A DNA stretch of 33,723 nt from Halobacteriales archaeon QS_4_66_20 (lineage in GTDB: Archaea > Halobacteriota > Halobacteria > Halobacteriales > Haloarculaceae), in assembly GCA_003021015.1 (NCBI GenBank), contig PXRK01000068.1, positions 1-33,723 on the forward strand, given 5' to 3'. Shown piece by piece: positions 30,938 to 33,723 of this stretch; the first letter of the stretch is position 1, and every line of letters starts with the position of its first letter. Both the position numbers and the translations under genes were made by a program. The notes beneath the pieces were generated by a model, which was not told the DNA's origin, made no database searches, and saw only the letters and a program-made list of their open reading frames with translations.

Positions 30938-31756
30938 ATGCTCGACTCAGATTTGCACGCGGGTACGCGGGGTGAGGTGCTAGAACGGGGGCTTTCGGAA
31001 GCGACGTCGGATCTAATTCTCGTTAATCCGACCCGGGCGACGATGCGGGAGTTCGTCGACGCATACCAGACGGTACCTGACCCACCCTCGGTATCGCTGT
31101 TCGCGGACGAGGCACCGCTGAAACAGCTGGTCGAGGATTTCCTGATCGCGAGCGCGCTCGCGGACATGGTGGCCGCGGACGCCGTCACCGTCCGGACGCT
31201 GGGCACGGTGCCGCGCCATTCGATCATGCTGTCAGAGGAGTTCCTGGTGTCGCTGGTGGAGAGCGGCGGACGGATCTGCGGGCTGACGACCGTCGAGAAG
31301 TCGTTCGTGGCCGGGACTTACGACGAGTACCAGACGCGCTGGGCGGACGCGTCGTCGTTCTCGCTGCGAACGCCACCGCTGTCACACATCCGCGAGACGC
31401 TTGCCGACGACATCGGGCAGGACGTTGCCGACGATTTCGACACTGTGCTCGGGATGCTGGAGACGGCGCGGGGGAACGGCGACGGGCTCGACGAGGTGAC
31501 CATCGCGATCCTGGCGGCGGCGAACAACAGCCAGTTGCTGTACGACATCAGCCACTGGGGCGAGGATATCCGGCTGGCCAGCAAGGCGACGTTCTCCCGG
31601 AGCAAAAACCAGCTCGAGGACGCGGGTCTGATCGACACCGCGAAAGTGCCGATCGAAGTCGGCCGACCCCGCCTCCGCCTCGAGTTAGGCGACGACGAAC
31701 TCCGCGAGGCGGGCATCGAGAAAGTGGCACGTCGCACGCTGCAGCTGATGGACTAG
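30938..31756 (+). CDS. Predicted transcription regulator, TbsP-like
   Basis: A 272-residue acidic protein resembling the haloarchaeal regulator group named TbsP (DUF5821), which works with TrmB on sugar metabolism genes in Haloferax. The N-terminal part (about 1-140) is an alpha/beta sensor-like domain: SDLILVNPTRATMREFVDAYQTVPDPPSVSLFA and SIMLSEEFLVSLVESGGRICGLTTVEKSFV. The C-terminal part (about 185-265) reads as a winged helix: EVTIAILAAANNSQLLYDISHWGEDIRLASKATFSRSKNQLEDAGLIDTAKVPIEVGRPRLRL, with the recognition helix near SKATFSRSKNQLEDAG. The family name is from memory and less sure than the DNA-binding prediction. The ATG at 30938 was chosen for its TATA distance. Confidence 0.65.
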   Translation: MLDSDLHAGTRGEVLERGLSEATSDLILVNPTRATMREFVDAYQTVPDPPSVSLFADEAPLKQLVEDFLIASALADMVAADAVTVRTLGTVPRHSIMLSEEFLVSLVESGGRICGLTTVEKSFVAGTYDEYQTRWADASSFSLRTPPLSHIRETLADDIGQDVADDFDTVLGMLETARGNGDGLDEVTIAILAAANNSQLLYDISHWGEDIRLASKATFSRSKNQLEDAGLIDTAKVPIEVGRPRLRLELGDDELREAGIEKVARRTLQLMD

Positions 31757-31796
31757 TCCCCGACGCTTTTTCTCCCCTCCCGCCCTCCCTGCGTGT

Positions 31797-33500
31797 ATGT
31801 CAGTCGGTATCATCGGCTCGGGCCCCGCTATCGGGGCAGTCAAAGCGGCGCTCGCGGACGTCGACGTGGACGCGAACTGGATCGACACCGCAGCGCTGGA
31901 GGAGGTCAACGTCGCCGTGGTCGCAGGCCAGGCCGGTGACGCAGTGTTCGAGCGCGTCAACGAGCGCGCGCTGGCGGCTGGCGTCCGGTGGCTCGCGATC
32001 GAACTCGGCGGCGTCGGCGGGATACCGATCGTGGACGCTGCAGTGGCGGGCTTCGGCCCGGAGACGGGCTGCTACGAGTGTCTTGCCGGTCGCGTGAACG
32101 CGAATCTGGATCCGGACACGGAGCCGACGGCGGCGGCGCCACCCGCCCACACCGGCCGCTTCGCCGGTGCTGTCGCCGGACGCGAACTCGCCCGCCACCT
32201 GCGGGACGGGGCCGACGTCTTCGGGCGCGTCGTCGAAGTGCCCTACACCGAGCGGGAGTTCCTGCCGCTGCCGAACTGCGCCTGCGACCCCGGACAAGAG
32301 AGGGCGCTCTCCCGCGAGCACGTCGACCGGACGCTGGAGGAGTCGCTGGGACGGGCCGAGCGCGCGCTTGACGAGTTGCTGGGGATCGTCCAGGAAGTGG
32401 GGGAGGCCGAATCGTTCCCCGTCCCGTACTACCTGGCACACGGCTGTGACACCGCCGGGTTCAGCGACGCCAGTGCTGCCCGAAACGCCGCGGGCGTCGC
32501 CGCCGGCTGGGACGCCGCGTTCATGAAGGCGCTCGGCGAGGCACTCGAACGGTACTGCGCGGGCGTCTACCGGACGGGGGAGATGGAGACCGGGCCGCCC
32601 GCGACGACCGAGGACGTGGTCGAGCCGTCGGCGTTCGTCTGCGAGACCGACCCCGACCCGGAGACGGAGATCCACTGGATCGAGGGCAAGAACCTCGCGA
32701 CGACGGGACGAGTGAAGCTCCCCGCCGAGTTCGTCCACTATCCCCCACCGAACGAGCGGTACCGGTCGCCGATCACCACCGGGCTCGGCCTCGGGAATTC
32801 GAGCGTCGAGGCGCTGCTGGCGGGGCTGTACGAGGTGATCGAACGGGACGCGCTGATGCTGTCGTGGTTCTCGACGTTCGAGCCGCTCGGGCTGGCTATC
32901 GACAAGGAGGCCTTCGAGACGCTGGCCGCACGTGCGGGGTCCGAAGGGCTCGACGTAACGCCGTTGCTCGTGACACAGGACGTCGACATCCCCGTTGTGG
33001 CGGTGGCGGTCCACGGCGACGAGTGGCCCCAGTTCGCACTCGGCTCCGACGCGGACCTCGACGTCACCAATGCAGCGACGAGCGCGCTCGCGGAGGCGCT
33101 GCAGAACTGGATGGAGCTCCGGGGGATGGGCCAGGAGGGAGCAACAGAGGCGATGGGCGCCATCGGTCGGTACGCATCGTTCCCGGACTCGGTCAGGGCG
33201 TTCGTCGAACCCGAGACGGTGATCCCCAGCGACTCAGCCGGCCCCCAGGAGGTCGGCGTCGGGACCGCCGAACTCCAGACCGTTCTCGACCGAGTCGACG
33301 ACGCTGGCCTTGACGCGTACGCGGCCAGGACGACGACCCGCGACGTCGCCAGTCTCGGGTTCGAGGCCGTCCGCGTGCTCGTACCCGAAGCACAGCCGCT
33401 TTGCTTTGGCTCGATGTACTTCGGGGAGCGCGCGAGGGAGGTGCCCGCGGACCTCGGCTTCAAACCCGACTTCGACCGGGATCACCACCCCTTCCCTTGA
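31797..33500 (+). CDS. YcaO-type cyclodehydratase with E1/ThiF-like N-terminal part
   Basis: YcaO proteins use ATP to activate peptide-backbone amides, making azoline rings or thioamides on ribosomal peptides or proteins. The 567-residue protein has an N-terminal alpha/beta part (SVGIIGSGPAIGAVKAAL) followed by paired cysteines Cys92-x-x-Cys95 (GCYECLAGR) and Cys161-x-Cys163 (NCAC), a pattern seen in the E1-like leader-binding partner of YcaO. The YcaO domain runs from about 200: ALGEALERYCAG (Glu248, Glu251, Arg252), EVIERDALMLSW (Glu346, Glu349) and ALAEALQNWMELRG (Glu433, Gln436) fit its ATP/Mg site. The C-terminus is HHPFP, compatible with the proline-rich tail of azoline-forming YcaO. 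No precursor peptide, TfuA or dehydrogenase gene is near, so the target is unknown. Confidence 0.88.
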   Translation: MSVGIIGSGPAIGAVKAALADVDVDANWIDTAALEEVNVAVVAGQAGDAVFERVNERALAAGVRWLAIELGGVGGIPIVDAAVAGFGPETGCYECLAGRVNANLDPDTEPTAAAPPAHTGRFAGAVAGRELARHLRDGADVFGRVVEVPYTEREFLPLPNCACDPGQERALSREHVDRTLEESLGRAERALDELLGIVQEVGEAESFPVPYYLAHGCDTAGFSDASAARNAAGVAAGWDAAFMKALGEALERYCAGVYRTGEMETGPPATTEDVVEPSAFVCETDPDPETEIHWIEGKNLATTGRVKLPAEFVHYPPPNERYRSPITTGLGLGNSSVEALLAGLYEVIERDALMLSWFSTFEPLGLAIDKEAFETLAARAGSEGLDVTPLLVTQDVDIPVVAVAVHGDEWPQFALGSDADLDVTNAATSALAEALQNWMELRGMGQEGATEAMGAIGRYASFPDSVRAFVEPETVIPSDSAGPQEVGVGTAELQTVLDRVDDAGLDAYAARTTTRDVASLGFEAVRVLVPEAQPLCFGSMYFGERAREVPADLGFKPDFDRDHHPFP

Positions 33501-33501
33501 C

Positions 33502-33598
33502 TTCCTCCCCGCGCTGAAGCGCGAGACTTTCGCCTTGCTTTTCCGTATGCAGGACGCCGGACCTGATGACATCCTCCCCGTCGTGAACGACGCGATTC
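33502..33598. repeat. Two related TGAA-loop hairpins, IS200/IS605-like end
   Basis: Two stem-loops share the layout tcctcccc, a five-base stem, TGAA loop, the other stem arm and cg-gattct-like bases: cgcgc-TGAA-gcgcg (33510-33523) and cgtcg-TGAA-cgacg (33579-33592). They start just behind the ycaO stop. Sequences of this type occur at the right ends of haloarchaeal IS200/IS605 elements after tnpB, so this may be a relic; no tnpA or tnpB coding sequence is present. The hairpins could also end ycaO transcription. Confidence 0.5.
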
Positions 33599-33613
33599 TC
33601 TCGCTGTATTAGA

Positions 33614-33723
33614 TACTGATTATTGTGCTGTGTTGAATAGGGGTACGGCGCGGCTATCATAATCGTTCACAGAGCTGTTCGATGTTGTGGATGGCGAACA
33701 TCAGGATGATCTCACGGAACTCT
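33614..33723 (-). mobile_element. Partial insertion sequence, cut by the window edge
   Basis: The element's end tactgattattgtgc begins at 33614 and matches the ends of the window's MITEs (13 of 15 bases with copy 5). Forty-odd bases inside it, a transposase reading frame ends on the minus strand. The other end lies outside the window, so family and target duplication cannot be settled. Confidence 0.7.
33657..33723 (-). CDS. DDE-type transposase, C-terminal fragment (cut by window edge)
   Basis: Only the last 21 codons are visible: EFREIILMFAIHN followed by IEQLCERL and a TGA stop. This resembles the C-terminal helix of IS5/IS4-type haloarchaeal transposases, where a FRE-x-(I/V)-(L/I) helix with a following HN-I segment carries the last catalytic-domain residues. 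The family is a guess from this short piece. The stop lies about 43 bases from the presumed element end, normal for such insertion sequences. Confidence 0.6.
   Translation of the reverse strand, partial: EFREIILMFAIHNIEQLCERL

Noticed and set aside
33310-33612. A plus-strand frame running over the ycaO end and the hairpins.
   Set aside because: It overlaps ycaO in another frame and its tail is the translation of the hairpin units; no support as a gene.
1-33723. Search by eye for tRNA, rRNA and other structured RNA genes and for CRISPR arrays.
   Set aside because: No cloverleaf with a TTCGA-type T loop, rRNA segment or spaced repeat array was recognised; a covariance-model search could still find something short.

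Overview
The window is a high-GC piece of a haloarchaeal (class Halobacteria) chromosome. The evidence is archaeal-type information-processing genes (L7Ae, S28e, L24e, L18Ae/LX, prefoldin alpha, FtsY, class I lysyl-tRNA synthetase, archaeal UMP kinase, NurA), strongly acidic proteins, Tat lipoprotein export, TATA-like boxes about 27 bases before start codons, and mostly leaderless or short-leader starts. I cannot assign a genus.

Layout. 1-4190: a leftward translation operon (rpl7ae > rps28e > rpl24e > ndk) and, divergent from it, rpl18a > pfdA > ftsY. 4229-8961: a small GNAT acetyltransferase (ArsN2-like), an iron-sulfur photolyase-related gene, then lysS and pyrH on the minus strand. 9343-11943: a small winged-helix-like protein, an M50 site-2-type protease and a thiL whose 3' end has been destroyed. 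12086-14604: an orphan CUT1-type ABC ATPase and aroA. 14982-20518: a branched-chain amino-acid/amide-type ABC uptake operon (binding protein with a 28-fold Gly-Asn linker, two permeases, one ATPase, no LivF), then an MFS transporter. 20612-24617: a duplicated PhoU/TrkA-C protein convergent with two overlapping MgtE half-transporters, a hypothetical gene and a class I aminotransferase. 24815-29479: a lipoprotein, an indoleamine/tryptophan 2,3-dioxygenase-type gene (IDO) and a 2-aminobenzoate-CoA-ligase-type gene, suggesting tryptophan/anthranilate catabolism. 29526-33500: nurA, a TbsP-like regulator and a YcaO cyclodehydratase fused to an E1/ThiF-like N-terminal part. The right edge cuts an insertion sequence.

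The strongest non-gene signal is a family of miniature inverted-repeat elements (MITEs). Five full copies (4751-4858, 11002-11110, 14746-14825, 24656-24764, 26260-26368) share a 15-base terminal repeat of the form TA(C/G)..........GTGA. Four of the five are flanked by a perfect 3-base TNA duplication (TAA, TCA, TCA, TGA), and four are 108-109 bases long. Isolated ends occur at 6498, 11114, 14695, 14710 and 29501. The partial insertion sequence at the right edge (33614-33723) begins with a near-identical end and carries the C-terminus of a DDE-type transposase, so it may be a relative of the source of the transposing activity. These elements sit at gene ends. One supplies the start of the photolyase TATA box, one end provides the photolyase stop codon, and one lies in the ruined 3' end of thiL.
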